Assembly: GCA_002189035.1 (NCBI GenBank)
Contig: NEEC01000014.1
Location: 746,501-810,500, forward strand
Source: Utricularia gibba
Taxonomy: Eukaryota > Streptophyta > Magnoliopsida > Lamiales > Lentibulariaceae
Length of the DNA: 64,000 nt
Reading direction: 5' to 3'
Each line of letters starts with the position of its first letter. The first letter of the stretch is position 1. Below are positions 24,738 through 36,758 of this stretch, piece by piece. The notes beneath the pieces are model-generated. The model searched no databases. It saw nothing but the letters and a program-made list of their open reading frames with translations, and had not been told where the DNA came from. The position numbers and the translations under genes are program-made.

Positions 24738-26156
24738 AAAGCGGGCAGAGGTGCGGGAAACAAAGGAAAAAAGATAATTTTTTTAATATGTATTAAAATT
24801 AACTTTTATTAATAAAATAACCTAAAAAAAAGAGAGAGATATAGATAAAATCAATATCCGAGATTCCCATGGTACGGTATGCCTGGGAAATATGAGTATA
24901 ATGCTCGGCACATGTCATTTTGAGACATAAAGTTCTTTGGTCACGCTATAAAATTGTTACATGATTGATCATTTTTTTATTTTAGAAAATAAAAAAACCT
25001 AGGCATGCATGTGATAATGTGAGGCCCCACCCAAGTAAGCCACTTTAGTAGAATCTTACATTGGTTACATATGGAGGAAATAAAGAGATTAAATAAAATG
25101 TACAAGATATTTTTTCCAACACGATTGAAGATTCTTTATAGTTAGTAGAAACTCTGATTAAAAATGATGAAAATGTAAAAAAATGAGAATTGGATATATA
25201 AAACTGAGAATATTATATAAGAAAAATGTAGATCATGACACATAACTAAGATCTATAAATTGTACTAAAGAATTAAAATTGAATTTATAGTAATAAATTA
25301 AATCAAATATACATGAATAATTGCTTTTTTATAATGTAGATCATCACAATGCTTATCATTCAAAACTTGGTAACCTAAATTGATATAAATGGATAATTAA
25401 TTTATTGAATATTTTTTTAAAAAAATACAGATCAAAAATTTTTTTACAATGCACATCATGTGTCATGTAAAGTTACACTTGTGCATATGTATCTACGAAT
25501 CCGAAACTATATTACGGCAATGTTCGATGATCCGATTCTAACTCTCGGGTTTGGTTATGAAGAACTTAGGAATCATAATCTGCCTAAGTATTAGTCTCTA
25601 AAGTATATTTAGGAGGTTGATTAAGGTGAGAGATTAGCTTCATCACTAAGATTGGGATTCGGTGTCCACGACTCACCGAGACCCCATGTGGGCAGTCACG
25701 TGGATGTCCGAAATCGGATTTTCAGAATAAAATGATTTTTCAAAAAAAAAAAGAAAAAGAAAATATCTTGTACACGTATCCCACGTGGCAGTGAGTAGGG
25801 GAACCTTATCCTACCAATGAAGGCTTACTATGTGTCGACTTTTGCTTTTCGGGGACGTCACTCGGATGTATCAGGGGGAAAAAATATATTAAATTGTATA
25901 AATATATTGATTTTTCAAAAATACAATATTAATAATCTAAAATATATTCTGATTCAGAAAATACAATTACAAGATGCAGTGAATCGGCTGGTTCTTTGAC
26001 TTTTGAGGGGGAAAAGGAAGCTGCCATTTATTTGTATGAATGTAATATTATTATTTTATTTTATTTGTAATATTATTTCTTTTCTTCATTCCCTCACCAG
26101 AATCATACGGTGGAAAAGAGAAGCCTCCTGTTCTCCCGGCGGAGGAGTTGACGTCG
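24738..26156. other. AT-rich intergenic region with A-rich tract and G-box elements
   Basis: No exon is recognised. Two CACGTGG cores (near 25698 and 25790) are G-box/ABRE-like. A moderately GC-rich segment (about 25480-25735) ends in an A-rich tract at 25742-25762, which could be the tail of a small retroposon, but no target-site duplication was confirmed. Position relative to a promoter is unclear: the bZIP start lies to the left and the small ORF at 26157 to the right. Confidence 0.4.
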
Positions 26157-26390
26157 ATGGCCGGAACGAAAACCTCCGGGCCAGTGAGATGGAAGATTGG
26201 CCGAGCAGCGTCGCGGATCAAATACGGGTTAGTTCGTGCGTTTTTCGGGTCCTTGGAAACTTGCTCCTGCATTCACATCGCCACGCTAGATGATGAAATC
26301 CATAGCGCCACTTGCGCTTACCGCCGCCGTCGCCGCCGCCGCCTACGTACCCGGTACTTGGGGGCTCGCCGAGGTTTATTGCAGAACTGA
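26157..26390 (+). CDS. hypothetical small basic protein (77 aa)
   Basis: The ORF starts MAGTKTSGPVRWKIG and continues ASRIKYGLVRAFFGS and CSCIHIATLDDEI, a pattern I associate with small uncharacterised plant proteins. The C-terminal third is Arg-rich and is encoded by a GCC-type trinucleotide tract (about 26322-26345), so the true end may differ, for instance through a frame change in that tract. An overlapping ORF from 26290 in another frame has no recognisable motif. Function is unknown and gene status is uncertain. Confidence 0.35.
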   Translation: MAGTKTSGPVRWKIGRAASRIKYGLVRAFFGSLETCSCIHIATLDDEIHSATCAYRRRRRRRLRTRYLGARRGLLQN

Positions 26391-26879
26391 TCCTAGACTT
26401 TCTAGACGCATGCTGCTGCTCTGTAACGAAAGTAGCCGCAGGACACTCGATACCCTATTTGAGTGTCACATTGCAAATGCCGAATCAGGTGCACTGCAAT
26501 TTTATTATTTTCTGCGTTTTTCAAGGCAATTTTTTTATATATAAATCCGATCGTACACGACAATCATTTGTCCTAATAAGAACATGAATTTCTGACTGAA
26601 TCCGGTGTGGCCGACACTTTCGGATTATACCAAAAAGGGGAGCGCCCACAGACGCGGCCGGACACGGCCTGAAATGGAGGCATGGCGTGTGGACGCGGGA
26701 GTGTGAATTTGTTGAACATTTGAAAATGAATTTATTTATCCGTTTCTCAACGTCCTGCCGTGTCCCGAATTTCAAACACGACACGTTTCTCTATAAACCA
26801 AACCCCTACCGGCTACAATTCTCATATGCTTTAACCCTAAACCCCACGAAGCACTTGCCCTTCCAGCCCCATTTTCCTG

Positions 26880-27316
26880 ATGCCAACGAAGTCCGATTCC
26901 AAGGCAGCGGACACCGCCGCCACCGCCGCCACCAAGCTGTATCGTATAATCGCGATCCCTTTGCGAGCACTGTGCAAGGCTCGGATCTGTACGTCCGGAG
27001 CATGATCCGGTGCTCGAACGTCACCGTGACGGGAGTCCCGATAATGGGGGTCGCTCCTCCTAGCCTCCCCCGTAGCTTCAGCACGAGTTCCAACTCCGAG
27101 GAGGATCTACGGGAACTCATCCGAGCGTCGTCCCGGAGGGTGGCCGCCGCCATGCCCCCCAGGAGCGTCAGTGTGGCCATGGGAAGGATCGATGAGGACA
27201 GACCTTGCTACTACTCTTCTCCGGACATGAATTCCCAGTTCTACCGCCGCAGCAAAAGTCACGCCGTGGAGGAGCGGAAGGCGAGGACCGGTAGAGTCAC
27301 AGCTACAGTTTTCTGA
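26880..27316 (+). CDS. uncharacterised plant protein, frameshifted by one base
   Basis: Reading from ATG 26880 gives MPTKSDSKAADTAAT then KLYRIIAIPLRALCKAR, and that frame ends shortly after. From the next frame onward, DLYVRSMIRCSNV, SLPRSFSTSSNSEED, LRELIRASS and a C-terminal MGRIDEDRPCYY with a basic, Ser-rich tail follow. This is the known layout of a small angiosperm-specific family with no assigned function: a basic helix, then D-x-YVRSM, then MGRIDE near the end. One extra G at 26982-26984 restores a single 145-residue frame. Ala/Thr codons form a short GCC repeat (26913-26932). No intron is needed. I am fairly sure of the family, not of any role. Confidence 0.6.
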
Positions 27317-27899
27317 TGGAAAGATGTCACGGTTTCACACTATAAAACCTGTTGACTTTCATTTTAGAAAAATCAGCATCGGGTGGATCGGGCAACTGGG
27401 TCGGGCCAATGGGCCTTAGAACACAAATGGGCTGAACAGTATCCATCTCGCTTGTAAACTTAATTTGGGGAAACCAATGGGTTGGATTGCAGGCGGGTCG
27501 GGTTTAGAGCACGGGTGAGTGGTGAAATATAATATATATCATTTAAAGGATAATTGAGATTTATCTTTGATTAAAAAAGTATTTATGTAATGGTCTTTTA
27601 TAGGTTGGCATTTATGACCTTTTGTCTGCACTTGGACACGGATACGGATACCCGCCCCACGGGTGCGGGCGCACGTGCAGCCCATCACATTAATCATTGG
27701 ATGAACAGTGTGCAAATTTGACCCCTCCATACGCGCCCGTCTTTCATTATCCGAGAAATTAAACTAATGTGATAACCCAATTCTAATGTGAATTTGAGTA
27801 TTATGTGACTTTGATATTATAACAAGCAATCCCACAACGATATTTGAAAATGAAATAATTAAATATATAAAAAAAATTTATAAATCATTAATTATGAAT
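27317..27899. other. intergenic, site II-rich then AT-rich
   Basis: No coding exon is seen. TGGGCC/TGGGCT motifs occur at about 27410-27432 but no gene start is visible in the following 2 kb on either strand, so their role is unclear. Bases 27848-27960 resemble 23620-23740. Confidence 0.4.
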
Positions 27900-28204
27900 T
27901 GAATTTAATTTTGTTTTAATATGATTCATATTTATTATGTATTTAGATTTTAAATGTACTCATACAATCTCATCAAATCTTTGATTTTAACATCTAGTCA
28001 GACTCATCTGATATGTGTTGAATTTAATTTTATATATTTAGATTTTACGTATACTCATACAATCTCATCAAATTTTTAATTTTAACATCTAGTCATCCTC
28101 ATCGGATATGAGTTGAATTTAATTTTATGTATTTAGATTTTACGTGTATTCATACAATCTCATCAAATCTTTAATTTTAACATCCAATCATCATCATCGG
28201 ATAA
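27900..28204. repeat. tandem repeat, about 95-bp unit, three copies
   Basis: Units 2 and 3 begin with GAATTTAATTTTAT at 28020 and 28115 (period 95). Unit 1 begins at 27900 and carries an insertion of about 24 bases. Each unit contains CATACAATCTCATCAAAT and TTTTAACATC blocks and ends in a CATC-rich stretch. The units are non-coding and AT-rich. Confidence 0.75.
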
Positions 28205-29523
28205 TGAATCTAGAATACAAATTCGAAAATGTCAAATAGAAGCACTTTCTTAAGAAAACAAATGATGTTAATGTATTTTGTCGAATAATCCAATTCTGAT
28301 GTGAATTAGAGTTTCATGTAACCAAGATTTTAGGATTTGTTTGATAGCTGATATTAGAAGGAAAATCTTACGGCTTGTTCATAGAAGTTCATAATACGTT
28401 GAAATGGGATTTAATATTCCTAAATTTTGGATTTTTTTAAATCCCATCTTTGCAGATAAGATTTTCATATATTGCTTCTTATTATATGTCTTTATTCTTT
28501 CTTTCTGTTTTATTTCTATTAAAAAATAATAAAATACTTAGTATTCTAATTACAACTAAGCATCCAAACACAGTTTGTCTCATTCATATACTTGTATATG
28601 TGTATTAAATCATTTTCTAACATATTACAATGCTACAATCAAACGATCTACGTTTATCACAATGCATTTCACTGGATGCTAACTAATCCTGGACTGAATT
28701 GGAGCTTTAGAATGGTCTTTGCCACAAGGATTCTTTCTATTGGTATGTTTTCCGATAGGAGCAATAATTGGGGGGTGGAGGCCGGAGTCAAATGATTGCA
28801 GCATTTGACCGGAAACACACATGAGGACGTGATAGATAATTGGTGCCTCTTCCCCTTCTCTGCATTGAAAACGATGCCTGAACCACGTCGGAGCCTGGAG
28901 TTTCTGAACCCTGAATTGGGTGGAGGGTCACCCGGGCTCGCTCGGTATCTGGGGTGTTTGATGCCAGGCGCTTCCCCTATCTGTCTGTCTACTGCTGGTG
29001 GCGTGTGAACAGCTACAGGTTACAAACCAGTGATTCTGGAACGTTGTCAGTTGGTGGGTTGGTTCGAGAGGCTACATCGCAGACTGTGGATTCTAAAACT
29101 CCCCTTTCTTTGATGTTCTGTAAAGCTAAATGTTTAAAAAAGGACTTGGGAGTTGTGGTCTTCCTCACTTCTTCTTCCTCCTGAGCGAACCGCCTGTTGC
29201 AGACAAAGGAAAAGCTTGTTTTTTCGTCAAGGGGTTGGTGGCGGGACACGCTTACTGCTAGAGTAAGAGGGAAGTTGGAAGAAAGAACAAACTGACCTGA
29301 TTTCACGCCATGAGATTTGGACAAGCCCTTGTGCTTCAAGTTTCTTGTTTCTGATTCTGCCTGCATAAGAAGCTCAAGTTTTGAGAAACTGGGGTTTCTA
29401 GGACTTGCTTCTACAGTAAAACAGTTGATACTGCTACCTGGAAACGTGCGCCCTCCTGACTATCGCAGTAGCTCGGTCTTTTCTAGAGCAGGACGAATCA
29501 CAAGACACGAAAAGCGAGTTAAA
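28205..29523. other. intergenic, no gene recognised
   Basis: AT-rich up to about 28620, then of more even composition (28640-29300). ORFs of 60-117 codons occur on both strands, but none has a motif, domain or splice continuity that I can support. Confidence 0.45.
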
Positions 29524-29868
29524 TTAATCCCGAAACAGGAGATCCAAGAGGAATTGTGGAAACACAGGCTTTTCGCATACCTGTGGGAAACGAGAAACTT
29601 GAGATGTTGCAGTGTCGGCCGTACACCTGGAAAGCGATTCGGTGCCCTTCTTCTTCCCTCCACCGCCATAGCCACGAGCTTCTTCTGCGCCCTGATCACG
29701 CAAATGGGGCGGCCCCGAGGACGCGTCCGACGCCAACGACGAATCTTCCTCATCATCTTCCAGCGTCGTAACGCAGGCGTAAGGCTCGGTGAAGCACGAG
29801 GAAGCTTGATAAAAGTAGCTAGTCCAGCCAGAAGCACACCCGCTGCTAAACTCAGAAGACGTATCCAT
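29524..29868 (-). CDS. SOB FIVE-LIKE (SOFL) protein
   Basis: The SOFL family is plant-specific; Arabidopsis members affect cytokinin levels and leaf senescence. Both diagnostic blocks are present: SOFL-A near the N-terminus (SSGCASGWTSYFYQAS, residues 8-23) and SOFL-B (DSSLASDASSGPPH, about residues 42-55), separated by a short acidic stretch. The rest is a polar, Gly/Lys-rich tail. The 3' end is uncertain: a GT donor within TTTCCAG/gtgtac near 29624 could splice away the last part of the ORF, whose final 40 codons look less protein-like. A G-box/ABRE-like ACACGTGGC lies at about 31202, roughly 1.3 kb upstream. Confidence 0.75.
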   Translation of the reverse strand: MDTSSEFSSGCASGWTSYFYQASSCFTEPYACVTTLEDDEEDSSLASDASSGPPHLRDQGAEEARGYGGGGKKKGTESLSRCTADTATSQVSRFPQVCEKPVFPQFLLDLLFRD

Positions 29869-31385
29869 ACTTAAGGGATGGTTCCTTCCACCTTCCCTGC
29901 ACCAGCTAATTTAAAGAGAAGGCTGAGCCCAAGAGAAGAGCAATCCAAATCCAAGTCCTTGTTTGATAATTCTTCCTTCAAGAAATGAGCTTTGCCAGTT
30001 GTTGGTGGGGTAGGGTTAGGGCATCGGTACCTAGCAGTAGAAGAATGGCAATATCATGTGATTTAGTGCAGCTACAAAATCGCTTTCAAAAAAAGAAAAA
30101 AAAATGCATTTGTACGTCTTCTAGACAAAATGAGGCATGAACTATGAACTTCATATGTTACACAAACTTTGTGATACCTCGAATAGTCGATATCGAATAA
30201 CACTCGAAAATTATTTAGAAAAATAGTCATTTAAGTGATATGTGTATGCAAAAAATAATTATATTTAATATGATTTTTTTTTTTTTTATCTCAGAAGACA
30301 GCATCTTAATTGCTCATAGATATGGAGAGCATCAACAAGAAAATGTGAATAGCATAACCTTGAAAACTGAACATTGTTTTTGAAAATTTAATTTGATAGT
30401 ATAACACACAATCAATATGTTTTGTAATTTGAAGTTATGTTTTAAATTATGTAAAATAAAATCAGTTTTAAGATTGTAAAACTGTTTTGTGAAATAATAT
30501 AAAATTACACTATAAATTTTAATAAACTAAAACATATATTATAAAGTTTAATATATATAATTTAATGTCATTGATATGAATATATTTTTAAGGTAAATAA
30601 AAAATAAAAAATATATTTTTAATTAATTTCTTATTTAATCAGTACAATAAATATTTAATAATCTTGATTTTTAATTGTATTAATTAAATATAATCAATTC
30701 GAAAAATGACGCACACAACTCTAATAAATAATATCTGAAAAAAGATTCCATATTAAATGAAATGAGAATTAATTATTTAGAAACAAGATTTATATTTCAT
30801 GATAATTTAATTTATGAAGTAATAAACAGGAGCTGATTAGGTATTCCAATGAGGTGTTGACTTGGGAATTGTGAGAAAGGGGCGCAGCAGCAGCAAAGCA
30901 ATCATGGGTGTGCGCGCGAGGGATGGCGAGAAGGTGTGTTGTGTGGTCACGTCAATCCGGACGCCTCGAGGGGAATTGCTGGCTGAAATAATGCAGAGGG
31001 ATGATGGATGATTGGGCGAATGATTGATCGGAGAAATTGAATGCCGGTGGACCGGAGAACAAGTGACGCCGCTCGTGTTCTTATCATTCATTATTATCCC
31101 CCGCAGACACTCGTGCGTGTCCGTCCCCAACTCCACCCGATTTTGCCTAATGATTATGATGATCCGCACTCGTGCGCGGGTGGACACCCGACTGGTGGTG
31201 ACACGTGGCGTTCTTCTAAATGTCCAAATATGTGCTTTTGCTCGGTTTCAGAGCTATGGTTCACGAGCGTGGGTTGTGGGGGATGAGAAAATGTAACCAT
31301 CCTTTGTGGATATGGAACAACACCCTTCTTCTGAATACAACGGGTTTATGGATACATATCTGAGTACGTTGTGTTTCACATTGTT
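29869..31385. other. intergenic: SOFL promoter side and PPT 3' flank
   Basis: Bases 30140-30830 are strongly AT-rich with no coding potential. Bases 30840-31300 are of higher GC content and contain overlapping ORFs on both strands without recognisable motifs. Bases 30424-30460 match 4711-4747 in inverted orientation. Confidence 0.45.
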
Positions 31386-33577
31386 CTAGAGGTTTAGCAG
31401 CTCTGAGAAGAAGCTCTGGCGTGGAGATGGCTTTCCATGCCAAGCTGAGGGATGAATTGTGGAAGGTGATGAACCGTTCAGATAGGGAACGATGTGTTTC
31501 TTCATGTCGTCTTTCGAGATTCCGAGGTGGTTCCCAGCGACTGAGATGTACTTAACTCGACCGGCATCGTCCAGCTTCTTCAAGCCGATCCAGTCCTCTG
31601 TGTATAGCTTCGTCTTGATGCAGAAAGAAAATCAGGCATTCAGTCCTCAGTGTTCCCACATGATGAACATAAGAAAAGCCAGAATGATGCTTCATCCGGG
31701 GTGAAGGCATGGTTACCTGCTGTGGAGGAAGGACAGGGCTAAAGGCTCCATCCGGATAGTATCCAAACCAGGCCGTCTGCTTTGGAATGATCACAGTGTC
31801 ATGCTCGAACTGATCACAGGACGAATTCAACCCGTTACAATCGAGCAAACCGGAAGCAGCATAGAGTGAAAACCCGTTACATACCATGATGAGTACGAGG
31901 TTCTGCAAGGCAGAGAACCGTTCTTTGAAGGTAGCATTCCTCTCACCAGGAAGCTCATTGTTGAGCTTGGGAAGAAAGCGGCATTTTTTCTGGTAGTCCT
32001 CCATATCCTGTCAAGTAAAGAATACATACCCTTTAGTTTCAAAGTTTGAGAATCCCGCAGTGGCATTCAGCAGATTTTTAAAACAGGAAAACTAACATCT
32101 TCTTACATTGGGCAGTTTAAGGTAGCCGCTGGGAGCCAAGTGTTCCTGCAGTTTAAAGCAAGGAGCTGAACACAAACAAGCGCCATGCTGTTCATATAGT
32201 TGCTTAAACAAATCGGAGAAAAGAGGCATACTTGAACATAATCGGAATAGATTTCGGACTTCATGATAGCATCAGCTATAATGCATAGAATGCCGGACTG
32301 CGAAGAGAGGCAACGACCCAACAATGGTTGCCATGAATCATAATGTAAACCAAACAGCAAGGAGGGGGGAACCTAAGGCTAAAAGGATCACTTACTCCAC
32401 ACAGAGGAACGGAGGCAGTACCCGCATGAGGTCCCCCAAGCGAGATGAAATTTCTGACCTGTTATACATACCCCAGAATCAAGCCATATCCCCATTGCTG
32501 AACACATACAGAAAATGAAGAACTCACCGGTGGTCCACCATCACAGAATTCTACAACCCCTCGCCCAATCAGGTTTCCCTTTGTGAAAAACAATTAACAG
32601 TAGACATTGAGCTTTGATAACTTTAGGGGCTGATCCAAAATTGTGCAGAATGACTGCTATTGCAGCACTTCCACAAGACTAAATAATGTATAAAAACCAT
32701 AAGACATTTACAGCTTTAAAGCTTACCTGGGAGAGGCCAACAATATTGTATCCATCCTGGAGTTCCTTCATTTGCTTGACCTGAAGTTCAGTAAAAATTC
32801 GACATGTTATCAACTTTCGACTGAAACAATGCTCTACGTATTGAGAGACAAATTACTAACCTTCTTGCACACAATTTCAGTCTGCATTTGAAGCACCATG
32901 TCAAGGTTAGGCCACAAGCAGAAGGGGTAATGGGATAAACTTTGATCACAGATGAAGCATGCTTACCTGCTCTTCAAGAGGTTTAAACCAAGAATCCCAT
33001 CCCCCATCTCCAATTTCTCTAAAAATTTTGAACCCAAATCACTGAAATTAAACCTTAAACAATAGAAGCAACACATCCTACCAAAAGTTCCCTCACATAA
33101 CTACATCACGCAATTTCTTTGAAGAGAGTATGTAACTTGTAAGTGAACAAATCCAGGTTTTTAGTGAAACAGCAGAGCGATATCAAGCCAGGTGGTTGCA
33201 ATAACAAAACTGGAGAACAAGAAACATCATCAAGAAACTAACATGCAGTGCCCTTCAGAATTGGACCATTCGCTGAGCTCCTGAGTAAAAAGCGTCATTC
33301 CCCTATTAGAACACTGGTCTCCAATTCCTAAGACAGGGATAGCAAGCCGTCAAGGCAGTGGAACCACAAACAGCGAGAGGGGGAAACTAAAGCATGTACC
33401 ATGGAGTACAATGAAGGGCAAACCACGCGAGACTGGGATACACGCAAGGAAAGCGATGACCAGGCAACTGAAATTAATCGATGACAGAAAATGAGATCCG
33501 GGTGTTGCAAAAGACTCGGTTTTTCCGCCTTCCCTTCGTTTCCCAAGAACGTCAACGAGAATCCTGGGCATATTCAT
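31386..33577 (-). CDS. palmitoyl-protein thioesterase (PPT1 family), 12 exons
   Basis: Removes thioester-linked fatty acyl groups from cysteines during protein turnover in the vacuole/lysosome or secretory system. Exons: 33577-33400, 33327-33243, 33018-32967, 32881-32861, 32780-32727, 32578-32528, 32458-32396, 32297-32232, 32145-32107, 32007-31885, 31809-31717 and 31613-31386. They total 351 codons with all phases consistent. The hydrophobic signal FSCLVIAFLACIPVSRG leads into LPFIVLHG and the oxyanion loop. The nucleophile Ser is in YNIVGLSQGN (about residue 129). ISLGGPHAGT, TAWFGYYPDG and the catalytic His of VAGNHLGIS follow. The start at 33577 leaves about 34 residues before the hydrophobic segment, longer than a typical signal peptide, so the true start is uncertain. 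The exon of only 21 bases (TEIVCKK) is easily missed by gene finders. Confidence 0.9.
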
Positions 33578-34339
33578 CCCGTTCCCTCCCTCTGGAGTAT
33601 TCTGCTAGACTCTCCTTCGCGTTGGCTAAGCACAAATATGATCACACAGCAAAACGCGGATCGAATATTGCTTCGATCCAAGAAACATATTAAATTACTA
33701 TACGGCTTTTTCTTATTTTACTTAAGAAAATTGTACAACATCCAGTATATATTATTACAAATCGGGAATTTCCAAAGATTAAATGGAATGAAAATTCTTT
33801 TTAAAAATTTACTCTTAAATTATTATTATTATTTCCCTAAGAAATATACTTATATACAAAATTTTGAAAACTATAACGAAAATTGATGAATAGTCGACAA
33901 TCCCTAGCCTCCCTCTAATATTGCCCATGCGCCGATCACGCCATGCATTCTTGCTTCTGCATTCTGAACTCTCAACATTGATCTTACATTTTTTTTCCCA
34001 AAATGCCCACAACTTCTATAAGAATCTCAACAACTATAACCTCATATCATAGTAAAAGAGTTACAATACATACAATTTCCTAAATGATGGCAACAGGCCT
34101 AAAGATTAATATGCAACTAGAGTTGTTGGTTCATTATAAGAATCTTGATCAAAATGAATGCAATTCAAACTTGAGTTGTTCATTCATCACAACAACCCAA
34201 TACTCAAGTTCACTAAACACCACCACCACCAGATATCACATGATTGAGACACTAGAGAACTATCAGCATCACAAGCACTGACATAAGTTTCATGATAGAA
34301 GAGTTAGATAACATCACTTAAACCAAGATGCAGCAAGCC
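33578..34339. other. intergenic between PPT and DRB genes
   Basis: Holds the PPT promoter side and the DRB 3'UTR (both genes on the minus strand). AT-rich, especially 33710-33880; no exon is recognised. Confidence 0.5.
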
Positions 34340-36712
34340 TCAGGCTGTGGTTCCAGGATCTTGCTTCTTCTCAACCTTATAAGCAGACCACTGGTCATCA
34401 CTGATCGGCAGCATGGTTGACAACGAACATTCGGGTGTCACCAGGGTAGTATTTTGTGGAACAAGTATGGTGCGCGATGATGAGCCTGTGCTGGCTGGGG
34501 GTTGTATAACTAAAGGTTCAACTGATTTGGCCTCCCCCACTTCACCATGAACTGGGGCTGGATTGCTGGGCTGAAGAATTGCATGCGATGAACCTGGGAC
34601 ATCGGCATTAATGGCATTCACATTTTCAGCTGAAGTCTTGGCTCGTTTCGCCTGTAACTCTGTTTCTGTAGTGATGATTTTTCATAAGAAACAAAGCGTT
34701 CATCAAAAGTTCACATCATATTATAGTTAAAAGCTTTACTAGACAGACATCGTGTTGAATTCTCGTTTTCATACACCCCTTTACTGTTTATCAGGAACAA
34801 CAATACCTGGTTACAAAATTAATAATACTCAGAGACGGAAAAAGGAAAAATCTGGCATTGCTACACTTACCTTCATTATCAAAATCCGTTTGCTTTCTAG
34901 TTGACGCTCTCTCTTCAACCCTCAATGTTCCAACAATAGCAGATTGCTCTACAGAAGATGGTTTTGGCTGCGGTGTTTCAGGACAAACAGAAGATGGTAT
35001 TGATGACACCGCAGGCTGGGAGCCTATCAAGATTCAAATTTCAAGGGCCCTACGTCCCATGATACTATGTTGAAACATGACTAGAAGAGAGCTAGTAAAT
35101 ACTTGCTTTCATCAGCACTAAGATCACGTCTAACCAAATGTACGTACGGCCATCCTTTTCTCTTAAGCACAAAATTAAAAAATTCAGAAAACTGCGTACA
35201 AGAATGAAGGCATGCAAAATGAAAAATCATGTATAATAGTTTCTCACCATCAATAAGTGCATGATATGCAACTTTTGCAGCATTCATCTCAGCTTGCTTC
35301 TTAGTTTTAGCTTCTCCACCATGAAAGGAAAGTTCGCCAAGCTCCACTTGAGATACAAATGAAGGTTTGTGCGACAAACCGAAGGTGGTGGTTTTATATG
35401 ATGGATCATCTAAACCCCTTCTCAGAGCAAGTTCTTGAAGAAGGTTTTTATATGAAACATCATCCTAACATCATGCCAAAAAATATGATTTTTGTTGCTG
35501 ACAAACAGTAGATGACAATAATAATGTCACTATAAAGTTAACGTGCATTACTAACCCCTTGAACCACATCTAATGACATTGCTTCGCAGGCAGCCTTTGC
35601 AACTGCATGCTCAGCTTCCCTTAATGTAGTGAATGACTCCTGTGTCTCATACGATTGTCCATCTACAGAAACCTTCGATTTGAATCTTAGTGCATGACCA
35701 GGACCTTCAGTATTAGTATGATATACAGGAAGAGCAATAGCTTTTTTTTGCGCATACTGTTGCAGCAAATTTTTATAAATATGCAATTTTCCTGCAAGTC
35801 ATACAATAATCTTCTAAATACTGCAACAAAGCAGAAGTACCTGAGCATACTACCTGTAGAGGGCAGAAAATGAAGTACAATACCTTTCTGCACTTGTAAA
35901 GCATCCCCAGAAACAGTAGGCGATTGCACAATGTTTCCAAAATTCTGTTGTGCCATCACCACACTATTCAAATTACTCGTAGGAGACTCAGTCTTTGGAG
36001 CCAGAACTAAAAGCAAGAACCAAGTTATGGATTACATTTCCCATATCTCAAAAGATAAATTAAACTGCACATACACAGAACCTACTATAAATTGTTCGAC
36101 AAGATTACAAAAGGAACATAATGCATTCATGAAAGCCTTTATTTCAAATCGAACTGTAACTACATAAATTCAACTTGAAATCGCCTGACAAATCATAAAA
36201 AAATTTCCCGATGAGGACATGGCACACCTATAGTTTCTTGAAAAAGAGAAAAAAAATTAGATAATCTTAGATAGATAACCCAGGTTAAATATGGTCAACA
36301 TCCCTAAGTTACCTGGTGTGCGAAATGTGGGAATCGGAAGTTCCGAAGGTGAAGGTGAAATTGGGATAATCGGGCCCCCATCCGCGACTGGATACTGCGT
36401 GTTAGCCATATGATACGCCGCTTGAGGCACTTGATAGCCGGAGTAATTTACAGACTGCGTGGGGTAATTGACTGCGGAGGAGTTGGCAACCTGTGCCGAT
36501 AGAGAGGTGAGATGATAAAGTGCGATATGGGCAGCATCATTTTGAGCCTCCTTTGCAGATTTGTGATGGCCAGGGGTGAGGTACGTATTCCCATTCACGT
36601 TAACCGTCGCCGTGAAACGCGGCGCATGTTGCGGCCCATCCTTCAGAGTGTTGTACTCCGGAAATGGCCACCGCCATCGTTGGCATAATTCCTGAAGTTT
36701 ACTCTTGTACAT
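34340..36712 (-). CDS. double-stranded RNA-binding protein with three dsRBDs
   Basis: DRB proteins partner Dicer-like enzymes in plant small-RNA pathways or bind dsRNA as regulators. Exons: 36712-36313, 36006-35884, 35791-35556, 35464-35248, 35023-34871 and 34665-34340, giving 484 residues with no break. dsRBD1 is at about residues 1-75 (MYKSKLQELCQRWRWPFPEY). dsRBD2 is at about 178-250 (YKNLLQQYAQKKAIALPVYH). dsRBD3 is at about 254-325 (KNLLQELALRRGLDDPSYKT). Each has the alpha-beta-beta-beta-alpha pattern and a KKQAEMNAAKVAYHAL- or KEAQNDAAHIALYHL-type last helix. The C-terminal tail is Pro/Ser-rich and disordered. Two-domain DRBs such as HYL1 are the usual form; a third domain sets this protein apart. 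The start codon lies 46 bases from the end of a segment duplicated from the agenet gene, so its upstream region is a captured one. Confidence 0.88.
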
Positions 36713-36728
36713 TGCGGCACTATCGGAA

Positions 36729-36737
36729 CTAGGGTTT
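36729..36737 (-). promoter_or_regulatory. telo-box in the DRB leader
   Basis: AAACCCTAG on the minus strand between the DRB ATG (36712) and the duplication breakpoint (36759). It is probably all that is left of the native DRB 5' region before the inserted segment begins. Confidence 0.45.
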
Positions 36738-36758
36738 CATCCGCAAGCTCTTCGAAGC

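Noticed and set aside
24413-24763. Minus-strand ORF of 116 codons overlapping the bZIP gene
   Set aside because: Reads the bZIP coding region out of frame and begins upstream of the TATA-like box.
26806-27180. Minus-strand ORF of 124 codons
   Set aside because: It is the complement of the small plant protein at 26880-27316, whose conserved blocks are on the plus strand.
27410-27432. Promoter for a gene downstream of 27.4 kb
   Set aside because: Site II motifs are present, but no coding start was found within 2 kb on either strand.
28592-29366. Several 67-117 codon ORFs on both strands
   Set aside because: No family resemblance, and they overlap each other in different frames.
30837-31296. 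Overlapping ORFs on both strands (about 80-116 codons)
   Set aside because: Biased composition and no conserved pattern; more likely promoter or UTR sequence.
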